From positions 24,773,696-24,837,695 of the forward strand of contig CM066312.1 in assembly GCA_033807775.1 (NCBI GenBank): a stretch of DNA of 64,000 nucleotides, read 5' to 3'. The position numbers were made by a program, and so were the translations under genes. Shown here in pieces: positions 10,926 through 23,333 of this stretch. The notes under the pieces are model-generated. The model was not told where the DNA came from and did no database searches. It saw nothing but the letters and a program-made list of their open reading frames with translations. The DNA comes from Saussurea involucrata (taxonomy: Eukaryota > Streptophyta > Magnoliopsida > Asterales > Asteraceae). The first letter of the stretch is position 1. Every line of letters begins with the position of its first letter.

Positions 10926-11805
10926 ACAATAACTATAAAGTGGCATAGGTGTGTCATCCAAGACACCATTTTTGTTATCAAAACCAGAAGGTATGAAACA
11001 GTCCTATAGGTATGTGATCAATTATCTTTTTGTTCTAGATATCCATATGAACGTGAGACATGGTATATTGTCAATCTTTAGATCGTTCAATATTATATTT
11101 CTCAATAGAGATTTGTGGTGACCTAAAATAGACTACAAAATTGATCCAATATCAATTCAGTCTAAGTATGGCCATACATTCAGGTGTCAACACAAAATCA
11201 TTGAGGGGCCCAAGGATATCACTTTTACCATGAGGCAAAAGGAACAAATTTCTTTGACTACATAGACCTCCCCACTAATCTTGTTATATTTGATCAGTCC
11301 CTTTATAGCTGCCAGTTACGGACAACGTTGGAGAATAGTCAAAACATAACAGACTTTGTGTCAGGAGTCTCATGCATCTTCACTCTAGGATAAAAGATAT
11401 TACCATCTTAGAATTACTTGTGACAAAAACAATGAAGTAATCTCTAAGTGTTGGTCGTTCCAAAACTTGATCTTTATCAAGTTCATATGAACGTAGTTGC
11501 ATCCGATGCCATATCCATCTCTATGGATAATCAACTCACACTTCATATCAGTCTTAATTTATTACTCCCTTCCTTTGGAGAATAAACGACTGTGGAGATT
11601 TTTGAATAAACTAGTATTCAAAGGAAGTTTATAAACATGCAAAAATAGAACACAATGATACATCACTGAAATGATTGGTCCAAGCACATACTATGATCTC
11701 AACATAATAGTCATCATGTCATATGCAAATGTAAACTGTTTAAGTTCCAAAATCTCAGATCAACTAAAATATATAGTCAATCTAAATCGCTAATAACTCT
11801 AATGC
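10926..11805. other. 3' untranslated region of element G
   Basis: No open frame or RNA gene is visible. It is partly alignable with the 39226-40200 stretch of element F (shared blocks on the ATCAC...GTTCAA theme), as expected for two members of one Copia lineage. Confidence 0.5.
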
Positions 11806-13474
11806 CTATAGACCTAGTATGAGTATCATGCTTGGTCTGAGGCAAGGGTTTGGTGAACCCACCAGCCAAGTTCCTACTTGAGTCAACTCTACTAATGATA
11901 ATGTCCTTGTCTTCGACAACCTTCCGAACTTAATGAAATTTCCTGAGTATATGTCGTGTACGCTTGTGTGGCCTAGGTTCTTTATCCAAGATGACGGCAT
12001 CCTGGTTGTCACAGAAGATCTCTATGGGATCATGAATAGTATTAACTACGCCAAGATCCCCAATGAACTTCTTCATCCACATGGCCTCTTTTGCAGCCTC
12101 ATTAACTGCAATATACTCAGACTCTGTTGTCGAATCTGCTACAGTGCTCTGCTTGGAACTTCTCCAAGTGACTGCTCCACCGTTTAGCAAAAACACGAAT
12201 CATGATTGCGAACAGGAATCATCTCTATCAGTTTGGAAGCTAGCATATGTGTATCCTTTTACACATAGCTCTTCCTGGCCACCATAGACCAAGAACATGT
12301 CTTTTGTCTTTCTCAGGTACTCGAGAATGTTCTTGACTGCTATCCAATGGGCTTCGCCAGGGTTGGTCTGATAACTACTCGTCATGCTCAAGGCATATGA
12401 TACATCAGGCCTAGTACAAATCATGGCATATATGATCGATCCCACAGCCGAAGCATATGGAACCCGACTCATCTTGTCTAATTCCTCAGCGGAACTAGGA
12501 CACTAAGACTTGCTCAGTGCCATGCTATGATGCATAGGCAAAAATCCCTTCTTAGAGTCTTGCATCTTGAATTTCTTCAAGATCTTATCTATGTAGGTAC
12601 TTTGGTTTAACCCAATGAGCCTCCTGGATCTATCTCTTCAGATCTTGATGCCTAATATGTATGCCGCATCTCCCATGTCTTTCTTGAAAAAATAATTCCC
12701 TAGCCAAGTTTTAACATTTCGCAGCGTTGGGACATCGTTTCCCATGAGTAGTATGTCATCGACATACAATACAAGAAACGCTACGATACTCCCACTAGTT
12801 TTGACATAGACGCATGGTTCATATTCACTTCTGACAAAACCAAATTCCTTGATTTTCTCATCAAAATAAAGATTCCAGCTACGAGATGCTTGCTTCAGTC
12901 CATAAATAGACTTCAGAAGCTTACACACTCTATTGGGATGCTTAGGATGTACAAAACCCTCAGGTTGTGTCATAAACACATCCTCAGTAAGCTTTCCATT
13001 AAGGAAGGTGGTTTTTACGTCCATTTGCCATATCTCATAATCATGAAATGCTGCTACGGAAATTAGTATCCTAATAGATTTTAACATAGCGACTGGTGAA
13101 AAAGTTTCATCGTACCATGAGTTTGCGTGTAACCCTTTGCCACCAGTCTAGCTTTGTATGTGTAGTTTCTCATCCATGTCGGTCTTCTTCTTGAAGACCC
13201 ATTTACACCCAACTGTTTTAAGGCCAGGCGTTTGATCAACCAAGTCCCAGACTTGATTATCATACATGGATTGGATCTCGCTTTCCATAGCCTCCTTCCA
13301 TTTAGTAGACTCCAGGCCTGTCATGGCTTCCTGATAGCTGGTAGGTTCATCAAGATCTACCAGTGACTCATCACCATTAGAAATGAATAAATCATATCTT
13401 TAAGGTGCTTGACGTACCCTATCAGACATGCGAACAGGTGGTGGCTGAATGTCAGATTCTCCATCATCTTCAGG
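11806..13474 (-). pseudogene. RT and RNase H domains of element G pol (broken)
   Basis: RT blocks: QMDVKTTFLNGKLTEDVFMTQPEGF, LLKSIYGLKQASRSWN and catalytic LYVDDILLMGND (about 12760). The RT end and connection carry SVGS-like VGSIIYAMICTRPDVSYAL and TNPGEAHWIAVKNILEYLRKT. RNase H blocks: GGAVTWRSSKQSTVADSTTESEYIA and IEIFCDNQDAV. Stops or shifts occur near 13396, 13100, 12638, 12500, 12200 and 11930, so no complete domain remains in one frame. The order and motifs are those of Copia pol, reverse-transcribing and degrading the RNA template. Confidence 0.9.
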
Positions 13475-14830
13475 CTATACAACCTCTTGATGGTAACTAG
13501 TGCCAACATCGGATTCCATGTTGGTTGATTCTTGAACTTCTTCAAGATCAATTTGGCTCCCACTGGCCTCTTTAGACATTAGCTCCCTCTCTAGGAAGAC
13601 TGCCCTTCTAGCAACAAAGACTTTGTTCTCAGAAGGTTTGTAAAATAAATATCCAAAAGATCTAGTAGGATATCCAACAAAATAACACTTCTCTGATCTG
13701 GGTTCTAACTTATCTTGTGTCTCACGACGAACGTAAGCCTCGCAACTCCAGATTATTAAATATGCTAGTGAAGGGACTCTTCCTCTCCATATTTCAGATG
13801 GTGTTTTGGAAACCTTCTTAGTTGGAACAAGGTTAAGGATTTTTGCGGCAGTCTCTAGGGCATAACCCCAGAAACTGATCGGAAGTGTAGTGTGACTCAT
13901 CATGCAACGAACCATATCTAACAATGTTCGGTTTTTCCTCTCGGACACACCATTGTGTTGTGGTGTCTCGGGTAGAGTTAACTGTGAGATAATCCCACAA
14001 TTTCTTAGATGGTCGCTGAATTCTAGACAAAGATACTCACGACCTCTATCAGATCTAAGGATCTTAATCTTTTTATTCAATTGATTCTCCACTTCGTTCT
14101 CGAATGTCTTGAACATTTCAAAGGTTTCAGACTTATGTTTAATAAAATAAACATATCCATATCTACTAAAATCATCAGTAAACGTAACGAAGTACCTTTC
14201 GTCGTGTTTTGTGGGTGATCTGAACGGTCCACACACATCAGTGTGTACAAGGTCCAACAGATCTTTGCCCCGTTCACAGCTTCCTGTGAATGGTGCTTTA
14301 GTCATCTTCCCTAGTAAACAAGATTCGCATTCATCATAAGATGCATGATCAAATGATTCCAAAATCCCATCCGCTTGGAGTTTGGCGATGCGTTTCTTGT
14401 TAATGTGGCCAAGACGACAGTGCCACATATACGTCTTATCCAAACCATTTTTGGATGAAGTCGAATCAACATTAAGGATTGAACTATTATTGTTTCTTAA
14501 TCTGATGTTGGTTTCATAGATCCCATTACAAGGACTAGCTTTAAAATAAAGTAACTCATTTTTAAACACAAGAATTGATCCATCATCAAATACAAAATTA
14601 AAACCATCATTATACAGTGCTTTAAAAGAAATAATGTTTCTGGCCATTTCGGCCGAGTAGCAAACATTCACTAACACCACAGACAGACCAGATTCAAAAG
14701 TAAGATCATAATTCTCAATCCTATCGACTGGAGCAATATGCTTGTTCCCCATGATTAGGTCGAGCTCTCTGTGTCTTAGCTTCCTACTTCGTTTTAGTCC
14801 CTGCACATCAGTACAAATGTGAGCACCACA
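13475..14830 (-). pseudogene. Protease tail and integrase of element G pol
   Basis: A 443-residue open frame (14806-13475). Just upstream, the protease motif VLDTGCGAH is broken: the Gly codon of D-T-G is a TGA (about 14830). The frame carries the GNKHIAPV block, the integrase zinc-binding region (MWHCRLGHIN ... CESCLLGKM), the core (HTDVCGPF, LRSDRGREY, QHNGVSERKNRT) with all three acidic catalytic residues visible, and the WGYALETAAKILN and KCYFVGYP blocks. The integrase core itself looks intact; the copy is dead because of the stops on both sides. Confidence 0.9.
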
Positions 14831-15793
14831 TCATGTGTCCAATACCCAGGAATTAGAAGCAGAAGTGTTGTGGAGTTCAATAATATACATACCTGAAGGT
14901 TCGGCCACACCCTTGGCCTTGAGCTCTTTCAGCTCCTTCAGGTATTTCGGACAGCTACGCCTACAGTGTCTTTTCTCCCCGCAGTGGAAACATGTTGCAT
15001 CCTCAAGAGTTTTCGCTTGAGGAATCATAGAGTTAGCCTTACCCTTACCCTTGCCTTTGGGCTTGGAGTTGGATTGACCAACTTTCTCCTTCCCCTTGCC
15101 TTTGGGGGGGTTTGGCTTCTTCTTCTTGACTCCTCCTTCCCTGATGGCCAACACGGGAGCAACAAGTTTAGCTTTGTCCACGTTAGACTCGGCGGTCTTC
15201 AGTATGCCATGGAGCTCCATGATGGTTTTCTCCATGTTGTTCATATTGTAGTTTAGTATGAACGACTCATATGAACTAGTCAGCGAGTTTAGGATGAGAT
15301 ATGTGGAAAGCTCCTGACTAAAGGGAAAACCAAGACGCTCCAGCTGGTCAACGTACGATTTCATTTTAAGAACGTGTACACTGACACTGCTTCCCAAGGC
15401 CATTTTGCAGCCCACCAGAGATCTGATTGTGTCAAACCGTTCTTGCCTAGCCTGTTGTTGGAACATGTCCCTCAGCTGGTTAAGCATGTCATACGCCCCA
15501 AGGCTCTCCATACCCTTTTGTAGTTCAGGTGCCATGGTCGCTAACATGAGGCAAGCGACCTCGTTTGATTCGGTCAGACGTTTTTCGTACTCTTCCCAAA
15601 TCCCCCAAGATGCTCCGGTTAGTGGTGCCTCAGGAAGGGGTTCCTCAATGGGTCTCTGCTTCTTTTCTATCCTGAGTACGATTCTCAGGTTGCGAAGCCA
15701 ATCCATGAAGTTCAAGCCCGTGAGCTTGTCCTTCTCGAGGAGCCCTTTCAGACAAAAGTTTGAAATCGACGAATTCGTGTTATTGTTTGACAT
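14831..15793 (-). pseudogene. gag of element G
   Basis: A 320-residue open frame from ATG 15793, ending in TGA inside the protease active site. The N-terminal block LLEKDKLTGLNFMDWLRNLRIVLR and the later QARQERFDTIRSLVGCKM and YVDQLERLGFPF blocks are characteristic of Copia gag. A Lys/Gly/Pro-rich basic stretch (about residues 225-260) precedes the zinc knuckle CFHCGEKRHCRRSC, which keeps the CCHC ligands. Its parallel in element F is shorter and has lost the first Cys. The gag frame is complete, so gag could have been made if transcribed, but no functional pol could follow. Confidence 0.9.
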
Positions 15794-17248
15794 CTATCAA
15801 AGTAGAAAAAATATATTTTAGTGATCTGAATTAAATAATCTTTGTTATAATAATTACCCAAACGTTTAAATAAACAATTATATTTAACAAGGCTAAGATC
15901 CATATTTTACTTCTTAGCTACGACGGGTATGCCGCGGATCGCAACTAGAAGCTATGTAGGTTGGTAACTATTTTACCAATTTCATTCTCTATGAAATTCT
16001 TAGATCCTTGCGGGATTCGTTGACATCTATTGTGTCATTTGGCATGTTTAATCCCTTCAACGCTAATTCTTTCTCGTGACGGGTATGCACGGATCACAAG
16101 TCTAGATTGTAAACCGTCCATGACAAAACACGTGACATTCGGCCCAAGACTCCTGGGTTTCGCGAATTTCACAACATCATCCCTAATGTATAACCGACGT
16201 GTTGGCTTTATCACTTCCCACGCCGAAAAGACGGTTAGTTCAAATGTGTGTTTAGTCATGGGTAGCGTTTGATTTACTTTAGAAAAAACGGGTTTTTGTT
16301 TTTCTAGTTAAAACCTTTTAACTTTCTTTTAGCAAAATTTTGTTTTATACCATTTTAAAACATTTTTTATCCTTTTGCTAAAATTCATTTGCTTGTTTAG
16401 CTTTGTTAACTCATTAACCAAACTTTGTGATTCTTTACTTATTTTAAAATTAATTTTCTAGCATGCAAGGCCTAGACAAATTCATAAAATAATAAAGCAA
16501 CAACAACAAGCAAAAACGGTAACAATGCCTCAAATCCTATGTGTTTTTTCGGTGAGCCAACACACGAAAAAACATGGTCAACCTAGGGACATATTCAAAA
16601 AGACATGACCGTCTCCCACTAAATTCGCCATCACCATTTGATGCTCGGATGGACCGCCTTCAAAACATCATTCTTCATAACTCCCTTTTGGTTGCACCGT
16701 CTTCGATTTACAATAATTGGAAAAAAATAATTTCTTACTCTATTCTATGCTATTTTACAAATAAATAAAATTAGAGACGACACGTAGGTCGTATATAAAT
16801 TTACACAGCATGAATGAAACGACATGCAAGTCGCGCAAATTATTACAAACCAATAATAAATCGAATATTAAACAAACATCAGAATCACATAGGTCAAGAG
16901 AGACACTTGTTACCGGATCCATACAAACACAAATATGAACCAAAACAAGGAGTGCCAAAATCCTTGTAAGCCATATTTTAATAAAATTGATTTAAACATA
17001 CACTTTTGGCACTTAAGCAAAATCAATCTTTGTTTGCATGTTTCTATGTCATAATTTTTTTTGACAACATAACACACAAACACACTTTTATGTTTTGCAA
17101 GTATGGTTTTCATGCCAAAACCATCTAAACAACAACATGCAAGTGAATCAAAATATTTTGGGAAAACAAAACCAAAAATCCATACTTAATGGAAAAAACA
17201 ACTTTTTCTTTAATTTTTACAAATACTAGTTTTGTAAAACAAGGTTTT
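15794..17248 (-). other. Untranslated leader of element G, gag-proximal part
   Basis: About 1.45 kb without coding potential, continuous with 53858-54202 once element B is removed, giving a leader of roughly 1.8 kb. It shares the GGCATGTTTAATCCC-type block with the leader of element F (near 44694). The last five bases (17244-17248, GTTTT) are the target duplication of element B. Confidence 0.7.
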
Positions 17249-17531
17249 TGTTAGGGTCATTTAAATGTTGAATTAAAGTTCAAGGGGTTAAATGTAATTC
17301 TTTAAATTAATCCTAGTTAATGAACGGGCCGTGGGCTTGTTAACCACGGGCCCGCTATATATAAAGTGTATTAGCCTTAGAAAATAGGCTAGTTGTCTTT
17401 ATTGCTTTCCTACTCCTAATTATAAACTCTCTGATTTATTGAAAGCTAATAGGGATGACCAGTTGAAATCATAATCTATGTTCTACATCTCTTGATTTCA
17501 CATTTTTCGTTGCACGGATCTGAGACTATCA
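17249..17531 (+). repeat. 5' LTR of element B
   Basis: 283 bp, TG...CA, about 97% identical to 53575-53857. Contains a TATATATAAAG box (about 17356-17366) preceded by an imperfect GC-rich inverted repeat around the GTTAACCACGGGCCC block. Confidence 0.95.
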
Positions 17532-17533
17532 AT

Positions 17534-17545
17534 TGGTATCAGAGC
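17534..17545 (+). other. Primer-binding site of element B
   Basis: TGGTATCAGAGC, complementary to the 3' end of initiator tRNA-Met, two bases downstream of the LTR. This primes minus-strand cDNA synthesis. Confidence 0.93.
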
Positions 17546-17586
17546 AGACGGACAAAATCGATTCAAAGTGTTCAGAGTGAATTCTG

Positions 17587-18506
17587 GTAAGTTTTCTATT
17601 TTTCACGTCTGTGTTCTTATTTGAAAATCAATTCTTTGATTCTGGTAAAATTGATCGATTTCGTTTATTGGGTATTGTTAGTATCATTGCTAGTAGTGAT
17701 TCTGCAAGTTTTCATAATCTATTTCGATCGTTTGAGTGGTTATTAAGCAAATTAAAAGTCAAAAGTTTTGAGTGTGTTCTTGAGAAAAATCATATTTTTA
17801 GCCATCAAAACTTGTTGTTTTTGCTTTAAAATCGATTTGGGTAGTGTTATTTTTGTGTTTGGTAGTGTTTCAAATCTTCCAGGAACGTTTTTGAGCAACC
17901 CTAGTCGATTCCCAATCGATTTGAAAAGGCCACCCGCTGTTTCCGGATAATAGCCGCCCTTTCCGGATACTTGCAGCAGTTTCCGGACATTCGCATTCCA
18001 TCTTTCCGGGTACGTCCAATCTTTCCGGGTAAGTCATTTAAACTCTAACCTTTCCGGGTATATTAGTTCCGGAAACCCAAAGTTTCCGGTAACCAATCTT
18101 CCCGGTCATTCCTGCATCCGGAAAGCGTTTCATCCGGAACCAATTTCTTTCGGTAACCATTCTATCCGGACACCTCGTTTACCTGGTAAGTTTCGTATCT
18201 TTAATTTCATCCGGAAACTGTTCGCATCCGGTAAGTTTTATTTCTATTGATTTTACCCGGTAACTATTGTCTTCCGGTAACCCTTGTGTTATCCGGACTC
18301 TTTGTTCTATCCGGACACTTCTGTTTGTTTTTGAACTGTTTTAACTTAATCTGATCCGGACACTTCCAGATCAGATTTCTTATCCGGATTCCTATCCGGT
18401 AAGTTCAGTTTGTTGAATTCTTACCTGTTCCTAGTTTAAATCAGTCGTAGAACCTGCGTTAGGATATCACTCGTAGTGCCTTGCGTTAGGTTATAACTTT
18501 GAATAG
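17587..18506 (+). other. Candidate leader intron of element B gag, with CCGG cluster
   Basis: A strong donor CTG|GTAAGT at 17586/17587 and a candidate acceptor GAATAG at 18506, eleven bases before the gag ATG. Inside, 17941-18404 holds 21 CCGG tetramers, mostly as TCCGGA, TCCGGT or CCCGG after a pyrimidine run. Splicing is predicted, not shown; the cluster is directly visible. Confidence 0.5.
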
Positions 18507-18516
18507 ATCACTTCGT

Positions 18517-21500
18517 ATGACGATCATTCCAGTGCAACCAAAGATGTCTTCACGCGACGCTCTCGCAATCGGTACCGACTCCAAACCACCTTGCCTCTAT
18601 CAAGGTGAGTACAGCCAGTGGCGCGACAGGTTTAAAATCTTCATTGAGTCGAAGGACAACTTCGAGTACATTTGGCGGGCCTTAGAAGATGGGCCACTTC
18701 CTCAACCAATGAAGGACATTCCACCCGCTCAAGAAGGTGGTAAGACTAACACCGTGCCAAAGACTCTCTCCGATATGACCGACGAGGAAAAGGGCATGCT
18801 TGAGGGAGAAAAACATGCTAAGCGGTATCTTGTTCAAGCTATCCCCAACACGATCTATACTGCCATAGACAGCTACAACGATACAACAAAGGGTATGTGG
18901 GATCAAGTGGAGAAGATGATGCGTGGAAGCAAAGTTGGGAATCAATTGAAGATCAACAGCGCCATCACCAAGTTCGGTGGATTCAAACAACGCACCGGCG
19001 AATCCCTCTCCGAAACCTATTAACGTTTATGTCTTCTTCTCAACGAACTCAACAAAAACCACATCACTCGCTCTAACACGGAAAACGAGCTCAAGATCCT
19101 CAACAACCTGTTGCCAGAATGGAAGACGTTTGCATCTCATGTCAAGCACAACAACTTGATAGAGAAAGTTAGCATTCATAAACTCTATGAGACGCTTCTT
19201 CAAGACGAAGATGAAGTGAATGAACTTCTAAGCGAAAAGAAGACTGCTTCCAAACCAACTGTTGATCCTATTGCACTCATGTCCTCCAAGCAAGGGAAAT
19301 CTTCTGGCCGTCACTCCAAACGTGCTCAAAAGCAAAGCTCATCTGAGTCAGAAACTGAAGAAAAGGAAGATAGTGAGTCTGATGATGAAGTATCTGATTT
19401 CAAGAAAGCGATAGCCCTTCTTTCCAAATCTTTTCAACAACAAAAGTTCTACAAGAAGCCATCTTCCAATAATCAGCGCTACTCCACCTCATCTAACAAG
19501 CGCCACGATTATAAGGACAAGTATGAAGGGAAGAAGAAGGTCGATGAGCCAGATCAGTCTGAGAAGACGGAGAAAGATGACGGTAAGAAGAAAGATGAAC
19601 CTGTGACCTGTTACAACTGCGGAAAGCTTGGTCACTTTGCGAAAGACTGTCGGAGGCCTGTTGTCAAGAATACTCACTATTACAAGGCGAAGCTCGCATT
19701 GGCCGAGCAGAAGGAAGCTGGAATAGCCCTATTTGTAGAAGACGACTACTGGTTGGGTCGTTCTGATGCTGAAAGCGATTCTGAAGGTGCTAATGCTTTC
19801 ATGAGATATCACTCTCCGGCCGATGAAGAAAAGTCAAGTCAGGTATGTGAATCTAACCAACAATACTTCTTAAATCAAATGCAATCACTTGTTGAACAGG
19901 CAAATTCCTTTAAGGCCACCTCTAAAGATCAACAACTTGAGATCAGATCTCTATCTGAAAAGTTAGATGTTCAAAAGAGAATAAATGAGAAATATAAGTC
20001 CGAAAATGCTACCTTAAAAGAAAAATGCAAAAATCTTACGATAACACCTAAAGACTTACGGGCCAAATTATCTGAACTTCAGTCACAGTTTGATCAGTGC
20101 ATGAATGAGAAAGCAGAAATTGTTTATCAATGTTCTGCCCTTCAAATTCAGCACAAGGAATTTGTTGCTAAAATTCTTGATCTTGAAACAAAACTCCACA
20201 AGAGAGGTCAAACTGATCAAACTATCCACATGAATAAACCAAAGGAGTTCACGTATTTCAACAAGGACTGGGGAATCGGCTACGATAACCCACACTATTT
20301 GAAAAAGGGAATAGCCAAAAGACCGATATTGTATGACTTTAGTTGTCTTGGAATAGCCAAAGATTATCCGGAATATGCAATTAAATGGACTGGTCCTCTT
20401 GAACCTGAAAAGGAAGAGGAAACTGAGGAATACAAGCGCACACGCACATCAAATATGAAACTTCCATTCAGTTATGGATCATTGAATTATTCCTATAAGA
20501 AAGATAAAAAGTACATCTCGAATGACTACTTCGATTGCTACAAGGTTGCAAAGCCCAAGGATTCCTCCAAAAAGGATGAGGACCAAGTGACCGAAACCAA
20601 GACTGAGACGGATGAGTTCAAGCTCTATGTTCCCCCTCTCATATTGGAAGCAAAGATAGTCGAGTTGGAGGAGTCACTCGAGAAAGAAAGATCGATTTTT
20701 CAAAATGAAAAGCAAGCGCTAATTAAGGAACTTGAAAATCTTAAATCGGTCAAAACCGAAACTGTGTCTGATGAAGGACTGGAAATCCTTCGGTGTGAAA
20801 TCACGAAACTCACATCAAAGATGGCTGCCTTGGCAACAGATGCGATGCAAGAGTATACGAAAAACGGTCAGCTCCAAGAGCAGATTGACCAACTCAAATC
20901 GAAGAAGCAGATTTCACCCGAACTTTTCTCAAATTCATCTGATACGTCTTCGTACAAAGCTTTTATAGGCAAGATTTCTACTTTACAAGACGGTAAAGAT
21001 TCTCAAGACGAGAGTGTGTTAAGGAATTTGAACTCTGATTTTTTCCTAGCTTCCGCACCAAATTCCCCAAAGCACACAAGCACAAAGGGTTCCTTGCCTT
21101 CCCCGACCGATCCAAGTCCTGTAATTCCGGATGTCGATTTTTCTGAATATATGAACTCCGAAGGCAATTCTGATGGAGAATTTGAGTCATTCCCCTTCGA
21201 TCAACCTCTTCCGAGTCATACTGATTTTCTGTCTCCAGTAGTCAATCGACCGGTCAATTTTCTAAAGGGTGCCTATTCAAACACAAAGACCCCAGCTGTG
21301 ATTAAGATTTCAAAATCTAAACCGGTTTCTCAAAAAGAATCCCAGCCGAGGCAAAAGACCGAGCAATTGACTGCCAAAAATATTGTTCCTTCAAAAGTCA
21401 CTGACCGTACTGTCCCTGTTGTTTCAGATAAAAACGGTCGCGCTAATCAAGCTAATCAAGAAAAACCAAAGTGGCTAGCTAAGGAACCTGTCGAGGATGC

Positions 21501-21708
21501 AACATCAAAGTCTTTCAATACTGTTTTTTACCATAGGATGAACAAAAACGATTGTGCTTTGAATCATAGGAATGATTTTGTTAAACGTGATGTTTCTTTT
21601 CCAATTAAACTTTATTCCGTTCAGCAATTGATTCAGTTATCGCATGATTGTTTGTGTTGTGATAAATGTGGTTGGAATGACTTTGATGATATAAATAATA
21701 ATGATTAA
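18517..21708 (+). pseudogene. gag of element B, very long coiled-coil type, one premature stop
   Basis: I take ATG 18517 (an alternative is ATG 18544, MSSRDALAIG). The frame is broken once, by TAA at 19021-19023, and continues in the same frame to 21708; the stop is explained by a C-to-T change in a Gln codon. The N-terminal block PPCLYQGEYSQWRDRFKIFIESKD resembles Copia gag. The zinc knuckle CYNCGKLGHFAKDC is intact (about 19610). Downstream are about 690 more residues: a Gln/Glu/Lys-rich coiled coil (19860-20200), an aromatic segment, a second coiled coil (20640-20910) and a Ser/Pro-rich tail. Total length near 1060 codons is far above ordinary Copia gag and fits the enlarged gag of Sireviruses. 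Confidence 0.88.
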
Positions 21709-22079
21709 TTTGGGTCATATCACATATATAATCATACACCCAAAAGAAAACCCCGTAAAATAAAAAAGAAACACCATACTCCACGGGGGTCCCAATCAAA
21801 GGTTAAACCACAGCAGGAGAGAAAACCCATTCCCAAACAGGTCTCTCCTACTGAGGTTAAACCGGCACCAAAGAGGCAACCTGCTACTAAACCTGTTCCT
21901 CCAAAAGGTGTAAAACCTACACCTAAGAGGCAACCTATGCCAAAACCAGTTCCTTAAAACGGTGTACAACCTAAATCCAATGGGAAATCTGTGTCAAAGC
22001 AAGTTCCTCCGAGAGGTGCCAAATCTAACCCTCCAGGACCCATGCAAATATGGGTACCTAAAATCCGTTAAACCTGTTT
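21709..22079 (+). pseudogene. gag-pol junction of element B with Pro/Lys tandem repeats
   Basis: After the TAA at 21706 the sequence encodes basic repeats of the PKRQP..KPVPPKGVKP kind (about 21790-22010), then an MQIWVPKIR end just before the protease frame. A frameshift separates this from the protease frame at 22080. The WVPK motif close before protease also appears in elements A (KWVTK) and E (KWVPRK). Confidence 0.6.
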
Positions 22080-23333
22080 TTGCAGCACGGTCATGTATGG
22101 TACTTAGACTCTGGATGTTTCAAGCACATGACCGGAAGGAGGGAGCTTCTCACGAACTACAAAGAAGAATATGGTGGAGACGTGAGATTTGGGAACGACC
22201 ACAAGGCGCCAATTATGGGCTACGGTGACATCGTTCAAGACAAGATCACAATAAAGAAGGTATCACATGTCGCGGGATTGGGACACAATCTTTTCAGTAT
22301 CGGCCAATTCTACGACAAAGATCTCGAGGTCCGATTTAAAGCCAAAAGGTGTAGAATCCTCAATGACGACGGAGAGGAGCTACTGGTTGGAAAGCGCAAG
22401 ACCAACCTCTACACCATCGACCTCGCAACCCTGAAGTCTGATAAACCTGTCTGCCTGATGTCAAAGGCCAATACCGAACAAGCATGGATTTGGCATCGTC
22501 GTCTTTCGCACCTCAACTTCAAAAGTATCAACAAACTGGTGCTGGGCGGACACGTGAAAGGCATGCCCGATCTTCATTTCGCAAAGGATCGTCTCCGCGG
22601 GGCATGTGAGATGGGAAAGATGAAAAGGGCGTCACATCAGCCGAAGGCAGCTCCGAGCACGTCGCGGTCCCTCGAACTTATCCATATGGATTTGTGTGGA
22701 CCGATGAGTGTTCAAAGCATCAACAAGAGCAAATACGTCCTGGTGATGGTGGATGACTTCTCGCGCTATACTTAGGTCAAGTTCCTTCACTCGAAAGACG
22801 AAACTCCGGAGCTGATCATTAACCATTTGAAGACCATCCGGCTGAATCTTCAAAGTGCAGTTCAGACCATCAGGACCGACAACGGGACGGAATTCAAGAA
22901 TCAAACGGTGAACGATTACCTGGCATCTGTCGGTATTTCGCAAACCATCTCGGCCGCACACACTCCTCAGCAAAACGGAGTGGTAGAAAGGTGCAACCGT
23001 ACTCTCGTTGAAGCGGCTCGTACCATGCTTTCCCAATCCAAACTTCCGCTATTTCTGTGGGCCGAAGCGGTGTCAACGGCTTGTTACACGTAAAACCGCT
23101 CCATCATCAACAAGCGGTTCAACAAGACGCCGTACGAGATCATCAATAAACGCATTCCGAACATCAAGTACTTCCATGCATTCGGATGCACGTGCTACGT
23201 CTTAAACGACAAGGACGATCTCGGCAAATTCAGCCCAAAGGCAGACGAAGGAGTTTTTATCGGATACTCCATGTAGGCTAAGGCGTATCGCATTTACAAC
23301 AAACGGACCAAAACCATTATTGAAAGTGTAAAT
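22080..23333 (+). pseudogene. Protease and integrase of element B pol
   Basis: Protease motif WYLDSGCFKHMTG near 22100; integrase zinc-binding region WIWHRRLSHLNFKSINKL ... CEMGKM; catalytic core with HMDLCGP, IRTDNGTEF and QQNGVVERCNRT, so the D,D,E residues are all present. Three premature stops lie in one frame: TAG 22773, TAA 23091 and TAG 23274. Each is explained by a single C-to-T or G-to-A transition in a Trp or Gln codon, which is what methylcytosine decay in silenced repeats produces. Confidence 0.92.
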
